IMG/VR virus record: IMGVR_UViG_3300005095_000126
Span: 1-40,286 of that record
Origin: a virus
Length of the DNA: 40,286 bases
Reading direction: 5' to 3' (one strand)
Within the stretch, counting starts at the first letter, position 1, and each line of letters opens with the position of its first letter. A program made the position numbers and the translations under genes. This document shows positions 21,931 through 29,863 of this stretch, piece by piece. The notes beneath the pieces are model-generated. The model was not told the DNA's origin. It ran no database searches and saw nothing but the letters and a program-made list of their open reading frames with translations.

Positions 21931-22102
21931 GCGGGTGGTTCGGGCAAGCAAGGGGTTTAAGTCACTTCCGTGTCGGGTTTGTGGCACGGAAGAGGTGGTG
22001 GACTACTACGCCGTTGAGTGCATCTGCTCCAGATGCACTCAACGGCTTGTCAACTATATCCGTCGGAAGGACGCAGAAGCCGGGTTGACAAAAAGGAGGT
22101 AG
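21920..22102 (+). CDS. Small zinc-ribbon protein
   Basis: A 60-aa protein with a basic N-terminus and Cys18-x2-Cys21 and Cys36-x2-Cys39 knuckles (an extra Cys at 34), as in a zinc ribbon. AAGGAGGTGAGCC precedes the ATG, which lies within the end of the 314-aa gene. It may bind nucleic acid or a replication protein. Both Cys pairs are encoded within DNA inverted repeats (21965-21992 and 22010-22046), so the sequence is constrained at two levels. The clamp loader starts two bases after its stop. Confidence 0.7.
   Translation: MARRRVVRASKGFKSLPCRVCGTEEVVDYYAVECICSRCTQRLVNYIRRKDAEAGLTKRR
21965..21992. repeat. Inverted repeat in zinc-ribbon gene
   Basis: CTTCCGTG at 21965-21972 and CACGGAAG at 21985-21992 form a perfect 8-bp stem around a 12-base loop. 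It spans the codons of the first Cys pair. Confidence 0.7.
22010..22046. repeat. Perfect 17-bp hairpin in zinc-ribbon gene
   Basis: GCCGTTGAGTGCATCTG at 22010-22026 is followed by a CTC loop and its exact reverse complement at 22030-22046. No T-run follows, so it is not an intrinsic terminator. It spans the codons of the second Cys pair and ends about 60 bases before the clamp loader start. Confidence 0.95.
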
Positions 22103-22104
22103 GA

Positions 22105-23019
22105 ATGCCGTCTCTTACGGAGAAGTATCGTCCTCAAAGTTTCGACGAAGTAGTCGGGCAGGAAAAGGCCGTCGGCATCCTTAAAGGCTTTGTGAAGGAT
22201 GCCGACAGGCCGTCGTCTTATTTATTTGCGGGCCCCTCTGGCACGGGGAAGACCACCTGTGCCCGGATTTTTGCCAAAGAGTTGGGGGCCCAACCACACG
22301 ACATTGCCGAGGTGGATGCCGCGGACATGCGCGGCATTGACACCATCCGGGAGATGAAACAGTGGGCCATGGCCAAGCCGTTTGGTAAGGCCAAGGTTTG
22401 TATTTTTGATGAGGCCCACATGTTTACCCGGGAAGCCCAGAATGCCCTCCTGAAATTGTTGGAAGACCCACCAAAGCACACTTACTTCATCATCTGCACC
22501 ACGGACCCCCAGAAGCTCATCCAGACGGTCAAGTCCAGATGCGTGCGAGTTGATTTTGAGTCGGTTGATGCGGATGCGATTGCAGGGTTGTTGAAGTGGA
22601 TTGCGGAGGAAGAAGATATTGACTTTCCGAAGAGCTTATTGCTCCGAATTGCTGACAGTGCTTTGGGCTCTCCCCGGGTGGCAATCAAAATACTGGAGAA
22701 GGTGAAACATCTGCCTCCGAAAGAAGCCGCGAAGGCCATTGGGAACGCTGCCGAGGAGTCAGATGCGGTGATTCGCCTATGCCGGTTACTGCTCCGCGGC
22801 GCGGCGTGGACGGATGTGGCTAAGGTTCTCAAGGAGCTCAAAGACGGATACCATCCGGAACAGGTGCGCCGCGTAGTGATGAGCTATATGGCATCTGTTT
22901 TGCTCAATAAGAAGAGCGACCAAGCAGCCGTGATTCTCGACATCTTTCGTGACCCCGTGTGGGAATCTTTTCCCACGCTCGTGTTATATTGTTACGAGGT
23001 AGTGGAGGGCGGGAAATGA
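22105..23019 (+). CDS. Clamp loader ATPase (RFC small subunit / DnaX-like)
   Basis: This 304-aa AAA+ protein begins with EKYRPQSFDEVVGQE, then has Walker A GPSGTGKT (43-50), Walker B with DEAH (102-105), the LLKLLEDPP helix and the SRC motif (144-146) typical of clamp loaders. It lacks the zinc module of bacterial DnaX and so is nearer RFC small subunits or T4 gp44. It should load a sliding clamp for the DNA polymerase; no clamp was seen in the window. The start follows AAAAGGAGGT; a longer in-frame start at 22018 overlaps the zinc-ribbon gene and is rejected. Its stop overlaps the next ATG (ATGA). Confidence 0.92.
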   Translation: MPSLTEKYRPQSFDEVVGQEKAVGILKGFVKDADRPSSYLFAGPSGTGKTTCARIFAKELGAQPHDIAEVDAADMRGIDTIREMKQWAMAKPFGKAKVCIFDEAHMFTREAQNALLKLLEDPPKHTYFIICTTDPQKLIQTVKSRCVRVDFESVDADAIAGLLKWIAEEEDIDFPKSLLLRIADSALGSPRVAIKILEKVKHLPPKEAAKAIGNAAEESDAVIRLCRLLLRGAAWTDVAKVLKELKDGYHPEQVRRVVMSYMASVLLNKKSDQAAVILDIFRDPVWESFPTLVLYCYEVVEGGK

Positions 23020-23549
23020 GTAAGGTTGCTGCTCTAAAAGATATTCTGCCTATAAATGTTGAGGAATTAGATGCGGAGTGGGCAACTCAGCCTGAAATCT
23101 ATTGGGAGTTTGCCAAGGAAGCTAAAAAGGCTGAGTTGCAAGTAAAAAAATTGGAGGCCAAATTAGATTTGTTTCGGGCGCAACTTGCTCGACGTATCCG
23201 TCAAGATCCCCAAGCGCACGGGCTTCCAAAAGCCACCGAGGCAGCCATTGCTGATATAGTAGTAAGTCATCCTGACTATCAGGTGAAGCTAAATGAGCTG
23301 CTAAATGCTAAATACAAGGCAGACCTCTTGAAAGCAGTTTTAGAAGCTCTGAGACAACGCCGGGATGCGTTGTCCAATTTGGTGCAGCTTCTAAAAATGG
23401 AATATTTCAACCCCGAGGTGCCAGAAGGTGTTGAACCTTTAGTGCGTGAGAGGCTAAATAAGGCACGCCAAAAGGTCCAGAGTTTGTTGGCTAATGATCG
23501 TGTAAAAACCTCTTTAAGGAGGAAAAAAGATGAGAAGAGTGACGAGTAG
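23016..23549 (+). CDS. UvsY-like recombination mediator (tentative)
   Basis: A 177-aa, almost wholly helical protein. The pattern EWATQPEIYWEFAKEAKKAE, then IRQDP, GLPKATEAAI and a later ALRQRRDALSNLVQL helix with EYF near the end resembles a family common in phage replication modules that pairs with RecA/UvsX and SSB and is often compared with UvsY. Such proteins help load recombinase on SSB-coated DNA. It is translationally coupled to the clamp loader by ATGA. The gene is AT-richer than its neighbours. The assignment rests on pattern recall and position. Confidence 0.5.
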   Translation: MSKVAALKDILPINVEELDAEWATQPEIYWEFAKEAKKAELQVKKLEAKLDLFRAQLARRIRQDPQAHGLPKATEAAIADIVVSHPDYQVKLNELLNAKYKADLLKAVLEALRQRRDALSNLVQLLKMEYFNPEVPEGVEPLVRERLNKARQKVQSLLANDRVKTSLRRKKDEKSDE

Positions 23550-23772
23550 GGAACTGCAAGAGTGCATAGATACACTCTTGCGAAACAGGCTGACCACCTA
23601 TAAAGGTGGGAACGAAGGTGACATTTTGACAGCATTTTGCAAGGCGGTGGAAGGTGTCCCGAACGTTCATGTTGAGCGAGTGCCGTCAAAAATCGTATCA
23701 ATCTATTATGCGATATGCGATGGGGAATGCGAACTAGAAACCGAAGTGCCGGAGTTCGAGAGAACCCGCTAA
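23530..23772 (+). CDS. Small hypothetical protein, 80 aa
   Basis: AAGGAGGAAAAAAG precedes the ATG at 23530, which lies 20 bases inside the preceding gene. The protein has a helical N-terminus and a beta-like C-terminus with CDGECELETEVPEF. No known family is recognised. It overlaps the beginning of the helicase reading frame. Confidence 0.6.
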   Translation: MRRVTSRELQECIDTLLRNRLTTYKGGNEGDILTAFCKAVEGVPNVHVERVPSKIVSIYYAICDGECELETEVPEFERTR

Positions 23773-26567
23773 TACCACTGCCACTTGCGTTGGGGATCAC
23801 CCTCCAGGCGGCTGAAAATGGAGAACGGCTGAGTCCGGCGGTCAAGGCTGCCGTGAAATACTACTGGACCCACGGCAAGCTGCCGCCCAAGTATGCCTCT
23901 GTTGTGCAGCGGGCTGCTGATAAACTGGCCGTCAAGTATCCCCACGCCGAGCAGGTTCCGGTGACGGCCACCAAGTTTGCAAAGCCCTTAAACGGGGTTT
24001 TGTTAGAACTTCGGTTTCCACCAAATAAGCGCCTCTCAAAAGAGATCGCTGCCATTCCGGGAGCTTCCTACGATAGGTCTACCAAGAAGTGGGTGGTTCC
24101 CCTTCGTGCCGATACAATCGACATCCTTGAGGACCTTGGGTTCGTTGTCCCACCGTATGCTCGGGATTTGGCTGAGCGTGGTAGGGATTATCCCAAAGTC
24201 CATCCTGCGCAGGTTGGCCTTCCCAAGTGGTATCTGCGAAAGCTCCTCCCATACCAGCGTCTGGGTGTTGCCTTTATGGAGTCGCGCGGGGGGCGTGTTT
24301 TGCTCAATGACGAGATGGGCCTGGGTAAGGCTCAACCGATTTGGATAAGCCAGGTCCTCACCCCAAATGGCTGGAAATATCTGGCCGATCTGACTCCTTA
24401 TGAGTTGATTTATAGCCGTGAGGGAAAGCCGGAGCGGGTTCTGGGCATCTTTCCCCAGGGCGAGAAGATGGTCTATCGCCTCCGGTTTGAAGATGGCGCT
24501 TATACCTACTGCTGCAATGACCACTTGTGGGTGGTTACGGTCGATGGCGGCCCTGAGCAGGTCGTTCCTTTCACGCAAGTGCGGGAGTGGTTTGAAGCCG
24601 GGCGGACGGTCTCCGTGCCCACGCCTGCTCCTATTCAGCACATGGCGGCTTTTAGGGAGGAGGGCCCCGACCCGTTCCTGGTTGGAATCTTAATCAGCCG
24701 CGGTGTGCGTGATAAGGACGCCCTGCGCATCACCGTCCTGGACTCGGAGGTAGGGGCTTACGTGCGCCGCGCCGCCGAGCCCTTCTGCCACGTTGACGTG
24801 ACTCTCGGCCCGTATGGGTGGGTGCTCACACTTCGTCCGAAGAAGCGACACAAGCTCACTTATGACTACCTTGAGTTCTGTGCCAAGAACAGGCGCATTC
24901 CGACCTTTGCCTATACCGGGAGCGTTGCCGAGCGGGAGTTGTTGCTCAAGGGCCTTGTCGGCACGACTGGAGACCTGCAAGAGTTCACCGTTGAGGTCCA
25001 TGAGGAAGGTCTACGCGTAGACATCATTGAACTCGCGCGGTCGTTAGGAATGTTGGCCAAAGAGACCGAAGAGGGTGTTAGGGCACGGAGGTCTCCCACA
25101 CGACGATTGGTCGGGATTGATGAGGTCGGAATGGAGCCGTGTGCCTGTATTTCCGTCTCCGGAGCCTCGAAGACTTATGTCACTGATGATTACGTAGTGA
25201 CACACAACACCGTGCAGGCACTGGCTTGGTGTGAAGCCCATCCCGAGAAGAGGCCAGTGCTCGTAATTTCCCCGGCCTCCGCAAAATACAATTGGGTGGA
25301 GGAGATCAAGAAGTGGTCTTTGAGAGAGCCGGGGATCTATGTGGTCGACGGGCGATTTTCCCGGGGCCGGACCCTGGAGGAGTGCTTCGTTGATGGAGAT
25401 GAGGAATCAGAAAATATTTATGTGGTAATCAATTACGACATTCTCGGCTCCCGGAAGGAAAAACGGAAGACCAAAGGGAATAAGGAGCGCACCGTAGTCA
25501 ACCCGGGATGGGTGGACGAGCTTCTTCTCTACGACTTCAAGGTGCTCATAGTCGATGAGTGCCACCGCGTAAAGAACATGAAGGCCCAGCGGTCCAAGGC
25601 TGTGTATTCTCTGGGACGCAAAGCCCCTCACGTCATAGCCATGTCCGGCACCCCCATCCAGAATGGTCCCCATGAGTTCTATCCAATCTTGAAGCTGGTA
25701 GACCCCACCATCGTCCCCAGCTACGATGAGTTTCTCATTAGGTATTGTGGGGCCAAAAAGACTCCCTGGGGGTTGAAGCCCGGGAAGCCGACCAACATTG
25801 AGGAGCTGCACAACCTCCTCACCTCTACGGTCATGTTGCGCCGGCGTAAGGCCGACGTGCTCAAAGACCTGCCCGAGAAGATCCGGACAGCGATTCCATT
25901 CAGGCTGGAAAACATGAAGGCTTACATTGAAGGCGTGAAGGCCTTCGCCGAGTGGGCCCGGTCTATGGGTATCGAGAGTGAGGCCGACATCAATGCCGTG
26001 GTCTTGGCGCAATTGGCTAAGTTGCGGAGTCTCGTTGCGGAGTTGAAGATGCCACAAGTGATAGACTGGATTGAGACCTTTCTCGAATCCGACCAGAAGC
26101 TCGTGGTATTCGGCCACCATCAAAAGGTGCTTGAAGCGATTCACAACCGCTTCAAGAAAGAGTCCGTGCTCCTTTACGGGAAGGTGCGCTCGGCCAAGGA
26201 ACGGCAACGTATTCGCGACCGGTTTCAGGAAGATCCAAATATCCGTCTGTTTGTAGGGAATTTTCACGCCGCCGGGGAGGCCATTACACTTACGGCGGCC
26301 TCACACGTCTGTTTTGTTGAGCTCGATTGGGTGCCCGGGGTCCTTCAGCAGGCCGAGGACAGATGCCACCGAATTGGTCAAAGATTTCCCGTCAACATCT
26401 GGTATCTGCTCGCCAAAGATACGGTAGACGACCTCCTTGCGGAGAAGGTCATCTTTAAGCACGGGGTTGTGTCGCAGGTATTGGATGGGAAAGAAGAGCA
26501 GTGGTTCGACCGCACTGCCCTTCTTTCCGTGGTGGAAGGCCTCTTACAGCAGGCTGCCAGGTATTAA
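23715..26567 (+). CDS. SNF2-family helicase interrupted by an intein
   Basis: The spliced host protein (about 657 aa) is a SMARCAL1/HepA-type SNF2 ATPase. A short HARP-like segment (ASYDRSTKKWVVPL, about 116-129) is followed by motif I DEMGLGKT, motif II VDECHRVKN, motif III MSGTPIQN, and motif VI QQAEDRCHRIGQ. Such enzymes remodel or anneal forked DNA. A 293-residue intein interrupts motif I between Lys and Thr, so the ATPase should be inactive until splicing. The start is uncertain: ATGs at 23715 and 23727 overlap the previous gene and have no clear ribosome binding site, and a TTG further in is possible. The stop shares TTAA with the convergent portal stop. Confidence 0.9.
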   Translation: MRWGMRTRNRSAGVRENPLIPLPLALGITLQAAENGERLSPAVKAAVKYYWTHGKLPPKYASVVQRAADKLAVKYPHAEQVPVTATKFAKPLNGVLLELRFPPNKRLSKEIAAIPGASYDRSTKKWVVPLRADTIDILEDLGFVVPPYARDLAERGRDYPKVHPAQVGLPKWYLRKLLPYQRLGVAFMESRGGRVLLNDEMGLGKAQPIWISQVLTPNGWKYLADLTPYELIYSREGKPERVLGIFPQGEKMVYRLRFEDGAYTYCCNDHLWVVTVDGGPEQVVPFTQVREWFEAGRTVSVPTPAPIQHMAAFREEGPDPFLVGILISRGVRDKDALRITVLDSEVGAYVRRAAEPFCHVDVTLGPYGWVLTLRPKKRHKLTYDYLEFCAKNRRIPTFAYTGSVAERELLLKGLVGTTGDLQEFTVEVHEEGLRVDIIELARSLGMLAKETEEGVRARRSPTRRLVGIDEVGMEPCACISVSGASKTYVTDDYVVTHNTVQALAWCEAHPEKRPVLVISPASAKYNWVEEIKKWSLREPGIYVVDGRFSRGRTLEECFVDGDEESENIYVVINYDILGSRKEKRKTKGNKERTVVNPGWVDELLLYDFKVLIVDECHRVKNMKAQRSKAVYSLGRKAPHVIAMSGTPIQNGPHEFYPILKLVDPTIVPSYDEFLIRYCGAKKTPWGLKPGKPTNIEELHNLLTSTVMLRRRKADVLKDLPEKIRTAIPFRLENMKAYIEGVKAFAEWARSMGIESEADINAVVLAQLAKLRSLVAELKMPQVIDWIETFLESDQKLVVFGHHQKVLEAIHNRFKKESVLLYGKVRSAKERQRIRDRFQEDPNIRLFVGNFHAAGEAITLTAASHVCFVELDWVPGVLQQAEDRCHRIGQRFPVNIWYLLAKDTVDDLLAEKVIFKHGVVSQVLDGKEEQWFDRTALLSVVEGLLQQAARY
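24330..25208 (+). other. Intein in SNF2 helicase (Ala1 type), dead homing endonuclease
   Basis: The intein runs 293 residues from Ala1 (AQPIWISQVLTPNGW) to His-Asn (YVVTHN), with Thr as the first extein residue. Block B is seen as CCNDHLW. Ala1 inteins splice without the first N-S shift. Two LAGLIDADG-like helices are recognisable at intein residues 116-125 (FLVGILISRG) and 205-215 (LLKGLVGTTGD), but the catalytic acids expected near their ends are Ser-Arg and Thr-Thr, so nuclease activity is probably lost. Splicing residues look intact. Confidence 0.88.
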
Positions 26568-28369
26568 GCCTCTTCTCCCTTTTTGAGCTCCAGGTAGCGG
26601 AGCAACAGTTCCGTCACCTTTATGCTTTCATTTGCCCGGCTTTCGCGGAAGAGATTGCTGAACAGTTCTTCCTTCCCGGGCTCCACCGCCGAAGTGGGGA
26701 AGATTTCAATTTTGCTTTCCGCTTCGTCTTCCTCCGGTTCTTGGGCGGTTTCTTCCTGACCAAACTCCCGCGTCTCCCCACCCTCCTCCATGTCGGCAAA
26801 GAGGGTGTCTATGGGGCTGGACTGAGCTTCGGGAACCTCTTCGGTGAAGAGCGAGGGGGCCTCCTCACCCTGCATGAGGCTCTTTTGTTTCTTTTGCTCG
26901 AACTCGATCATCTTGATGAGGCGTTCAACCTCGAACTGGGAGAGATCCTTGAAGACATATTCGACCACCCAGGCAGTCGGCGGAGCGATACCGAGCGCTG
27001 CGACCATCTGATTCACAATCATCATACGGCGGACGATGGTTTCGACTACGCGCGTCTCCGCATTGGGGTCAGGATTGGGGAACTGGATGGAGACAACGAC
27101 GTTGGAATAGCCCCATTTCTTTAAGACTTCAGTATAGAGGTCCTCCAGGGCATAGGCGATGTGTTTTTGATAGATCCGCACCAGTCTAAAGAACGCCTTC
27201 TCAACGTATTGCTCCTTGCCGGTCTTTTCCGTGCCGAAGATGTGGGAAGTGAGCAGGTTGGTGAGGATTCGGTTCACGTAGAATTTGAGGTCGTCAAGCT
27301 TTGTGGCGCTGGGGTCGGAAGGGATGGTTTGCACCCGCGTGGCAGAGTCTTTCACGATCGGAATGACCAGGTCTGCCCCGGTTTTGATAACGGACCTTTG
27401 CGAAATCTCTTCCCCGCGGTCAATTCGCATCCGGAAGATGGACTTGAGGCGGCGGGTGAAGTTCTTCACCATTTCAGTGATTTCTTTTTTCTCCTTCCCG
27501 GTCACGTCTAGGAAGAAGATGATGAACCGCCGGGCTCTGGTCACGCGGTGGATCAATAGGGCCTGCTCAAACAGCCGCATGAACCTCCAAACTACCACCA
27601 GAGATGTTAAGGGGTTGTGTTTGATGCCTACGACGTTTCCGGCGTTTAGGTGCAGGATTTCATCCGGCTGGAACTCGATGACCTTCTTTTCTGAGAGCCA
27701 GCGGCTGAGGTTCGTGGGTTTATAGAGTCCCGAGGGCGAAATATTTTCGTCTATAATTTGATAGTAGGCTTCCGGACGCCCGTCCCGCCCGTATTTGATT
27801 TCTATGGTCTCGGAAGGGAGGTAGTTGAACTTCACAATGTTTCCCTGGTCGTCTCGCACCTTTTCGAGGAACCCATCCTCGAACTTGATTACGTCCAGGA
27901 TGGCCGGCCAAAGCTGCCGGCGTATCTTCGTAGCCCGTTCCCAGCGTTTTAGTTTCTTTTCGGCTGCGCGGACTTCGTTCGTGTCCGGGCCGGATAGGAC
28001 TACTTTGTAGTCGTCCAGGTTCACTTCTGAGGCCCCGAAGTTCACATAGCTGGCGTAAATCTTCACGGAGTTGTGCGCTTCGGGGGTTTCGGAAATGAAC
28101 TGCTGGAGGTCTGAACAGATGTCTACGCGGTAGGTGGGTAAGGCATATAGCTCTGCTTCGAGAGTAGACATGAATTCGTTGACGAATTCATCATAAGACA
28201 GTTCGCGTTTCTCTTGCACCTTTGTTGACAACTGAGTGTGAATCTTCTCCGCAACTTTTGCAGCATTTTCCTCATTTAATCCCATCTGAGTCAATTCAGA
28301 TACGAGAGCGTCAGTGTCAAGTTTAACTATCGTTTCGTCTTTTTTGCGAAAGAAATCAAGGAGTCCCAT
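26564..28369 (-). CDS. Portal protein
   Basis: A 601-aa protein with portal features of the T4 gp20 type: an N-terminal wing region, an Arg-rich crossing segment (RARRFIIFFLDVTG, then KNFTRRLKS), a clip/stem region and the segment DDLKFYVNRILTNLLTSHIFG resembling the 've.y.kklY.aLnVP' stretch of portals. A long acidic Glu-rich C-terminal tail (about 500-570) follows. Portals form the dodecameric DNA gate at one head vertex and bind terminase. GGAGATAT lies upstream, and its start is two bases past the stop of the 353-aa gene. Its stop overlaps the helicase stop in TTAA. Capsid and terminase genes are outside the window. Confidence 0.8.
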   Translation of the reverse strand: MGLLDFFRKKDETIVKLDTDALVSELTQMGLNEENAAKVAEKIHTQLSTKVQEKRELSYDEFVNEFMSTLEAELYALPTYRVDICSDLQQFISETPEAHNSVKIYASYVNFGASEVNLDDYKVVLSGPDTNEVRAAEKKLKRWERATKIRRQLWPAILDVIKFEDGFLEKVRDDQGNIVKFNYLPSETIEIKYGRDGRPEAYYQIIDENISPSGLYKPTNLSRWLSEKKVIEFQPDEILHLNAGNVVGIKHNPLTSLVVVWRFMRLFEQALLIHRVTRARRFIIFFLDVTGKEKKEITEMVKNFTRRLKSIFRMRIDRGEEISQRSVIKTGADLVIPIVKDSATRVQTIPSDPSATKLDDLKFYVNRILTNLLTSHIFGTEKTGKEQYVEKAFFRLVRIYQKHIAYALEDLYTEVLKKWGYSNVVVSIQFPNPDPNAETRVVETIVRRMMIVNQMVAALGIAPPTAWVVEYVFKDLSQFEVERLIKMIEFEQKKQKSLMQGEEAPSLFTEEVPEAQSSPIDTLFADMEEGGETREFGQEETAQEPEEDEAESKIEIFPTSAVEPGKEELFSNLFRESRANESIKVTELLLRYLELKKGEEA

Positions 28370-28371
28370 CG

Positions 28372-29433
28372 CTATATCTCCATAAAGATGTTTTCTTGCT
28401 GATGCATTGCTGGTAAATCATGAGGCAGCAGTCCACGCTTTATGTCACTGTTTATTGAGCAGTGACGGAAAGTTGTTGACAATATTCTGTCACTTATTGA
28501 CTTGTCACCACAGTCGAATCTCAACTCTTTGACACCATCTAGCAGCACTTCCATTACACGACTCATTATGACGTTCCGTGCCCAACTACCGATATAGCCA
28601 TTTTTGACGCATTTAAGTATGGCGTCACCATAATCTTTAGCGCTTTCTAGGCTGATTGTCAGCCTGGAAAGTTTTGGAATGTTGATTGGTTCCTGCGCAG
28701 TGACTGAAAGCATCTTCTTGATTAGGACATCCTTCTTTTTCTCGAAGTCATCAGCTACCGGCACGAATCCACATCTGAGGGCTAAAGATGATTCATAATT
28801 TGAACGCACTGGTAAGTAAATTGCGCGAAACTTTTGGCGGATATTGACGATAAAGAACATAAATTCGAGGAAGGCGTAGTTTACTATCCTCGTAATTGTA
28901 ATTTCTTTGTCTCCTCGGCATTCACAAGTAATCTTCCGCACCACCGTGTTGCCATCAACGACGGTGGATACGTAGGTAAAGCGGGGCTTCTTTGCGTATT
29001 TGCGGAAGATGATGGTCGAAGTGATTTGCCTTTCTCCGGAGAGGGTGACGGTCTCAGTGGTCCCCTCTTGTTTGTCTTCCACAACGGCAACACTGCTTCC
29101 GTATTGGAATAGGTTCTCATAGTCGTAGAGAGCCCCGGAGATTCGGGCGTGCTTGAGGCCCCATGACTGGCCGAAGCATTGGTAGTCGTCAGGGACTCGC
29201 AGGCCCGTCATGGCCTGCGCGGCGAGGATCATGCCTTCAAGGAGTGCACCGGCCCCCTGGCCATACTGGGCTGCCTTTTCCGGGGTGACGTAAAAGGTGC
29301 GGTAGCAGGTGCCGCCCCCTTTGCACTTCGTAAGTATGCGGACCGGCACTACTTCCCGCTGAACTGTGGGGGACGGCCCGCGGGAAACATACCTGCTTTC
29401 TGCAATTCTGCGGAACTTAACTTTTTTCTTCAT
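28372..29433 (-). CDS. Hypothetical protein with shared N-terminal module, possible GNAT-like fold
   Basis: A 353-residue protein whose residues 29-53 contain VP-x14-RTFYVTPEK with exactly the same spacing as in the proteins at 1557 and 29864, preceded by a basic leader of 20 or more residues. Residues about 185-235 (IRQKFRAIYLPVRSNY, SSLALRCGF) faintly recall the N-x2-S-x2-L-Y-x-K-x-GF end of GNAT acetyltransferases; this is weak. It is upstream of and nearly contiguous with the portal gene, so it is probably expressed late and may be a virion protein. Its second half is AT-richer than the first. Confidence 0.65.
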   Translation of the reverse strand: MKKKVKFRRIAESRYVSRGPSPTVQREVVPVRILTKCKGGGTCYRTFYVTPEKAAQYGQGAGALLEGMILAAQAMTGLRVPDDYQCFGQSWGLKHARISGALYDYENLFQYGSSVAVVEDKQEGTTETVTLSGERQITSTIIFRKYAKKPRFTYVSTVVDGNTVVRKITCECRGDKEITITRIVNYAFLEFMFFIVNIRQKFRAIYLPVRSNYESSLALRCGFVPVADDFEKKKDVLIKKMLSVTAQEPINIPKLSRLTISLESAKDYGDAILKCVKNGYIGSWARNVIMSRVMEVLLDGVKELRFDCGDKSISDRILSTTFRHCSINSDIKRGLLPHDLPAMHQQENIFMEI

Positions 29434-29803
29434 CTTCGGTTACCGTGTCCTCCGGGAAGAACACACGTGGTTCTTCGCAGTAGTAAGGGCTCTCCTTGAA
29501 GAAAAGAATCTCCCCAAGGGTCCTGCCGATGGGATCTACCTGTTCAACAAAGATTTCGTCGAGTTCGGCTGCTTCCGGGCCAAGTTTTTTGATCGCCTCA
29601 TAGGCCTTGACGGTTCCGGTGCGTTCTAAGAAGGCCCTAAACCACTCCCGCTTGTGGTAGCGTGGGATGATGTAAGAGGTATCTTCGTCGACTTGTGTGC
29701 ATAGGAATAATAGGCCCTCGTGGTCCGGAAATTTGTAGTAGTAACGGAAGGCCCCGACGAAGGAGGTGAACTTTACCTTGTAAGGGTCGAACAGTTCTTT
29801 CAT
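29417..29803 (-). CDS. Hypothetical protein, 128 aa
   Basis: The start at 29803 follows GGAGGG; a longer in-frame ATG at 29881 would extend into the divergent gene and is rejected. It is an acidic protein with an aromatic-rich N-terminal part (GAFRYYYKFPD) and a Glu/Asp-rich tail (TEDEEKS). It overlaps the 353-aa gene by 17 bases and is the first gene of the leftward portal unit. Function unknown. Confidence 0.65.
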   Translation of the reverse strand: MKELFDPYKVKFTSFVGAFRYYYKFPDHEGLLFLCTQVDEDTSYIIPRYHKREWFRAFLERTGTVKAYEAIKKLGPEAAELDEIFVEQVDPIGRTLGEILFFKESPYYCEEPRVFFPEDTVTEDEEKS

Positions 29804-29823
29804 TGCAACCCTCCAGCTTATTA

Positions 29824-29846
29824 AAATGTTTTTGCAGAAAACATTT
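29824..29846. promoter_or_regulatory. Inverted repeat between divergent genes
   Basis: AAATGTTTT and AAAACATTT, perfect 9-bp arms with a 5-base centre, in the 60-base gap between the leftward start at 29803 and the rightward start at 29864. It shares the AAAACAT half-site with the gaps at 1214 and 6392. Possible operator or paired promoter elements. Confidence 0.45.
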
Positions 29847-29863
29847 ACAAAGCGAGGTGTCGT

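Noticed and set aside
22018-22104. Longer N-terminus for the clamp loader
   Set aside because: It overlaps the zinc-ribbon gene and passes through the 17-bp hairpin; the ATG at 22105 has AAAAGGAGGT and begins the conserved EKYRP segment.
25407-26267. Minus-strand open frame of 286 codons inside the SNF2 helicase
   Set aside because: It lies opposite conserved helicase motifs, and its sequence follows from codon bias of the real gene. No promoter or ribosome binding site was seen.
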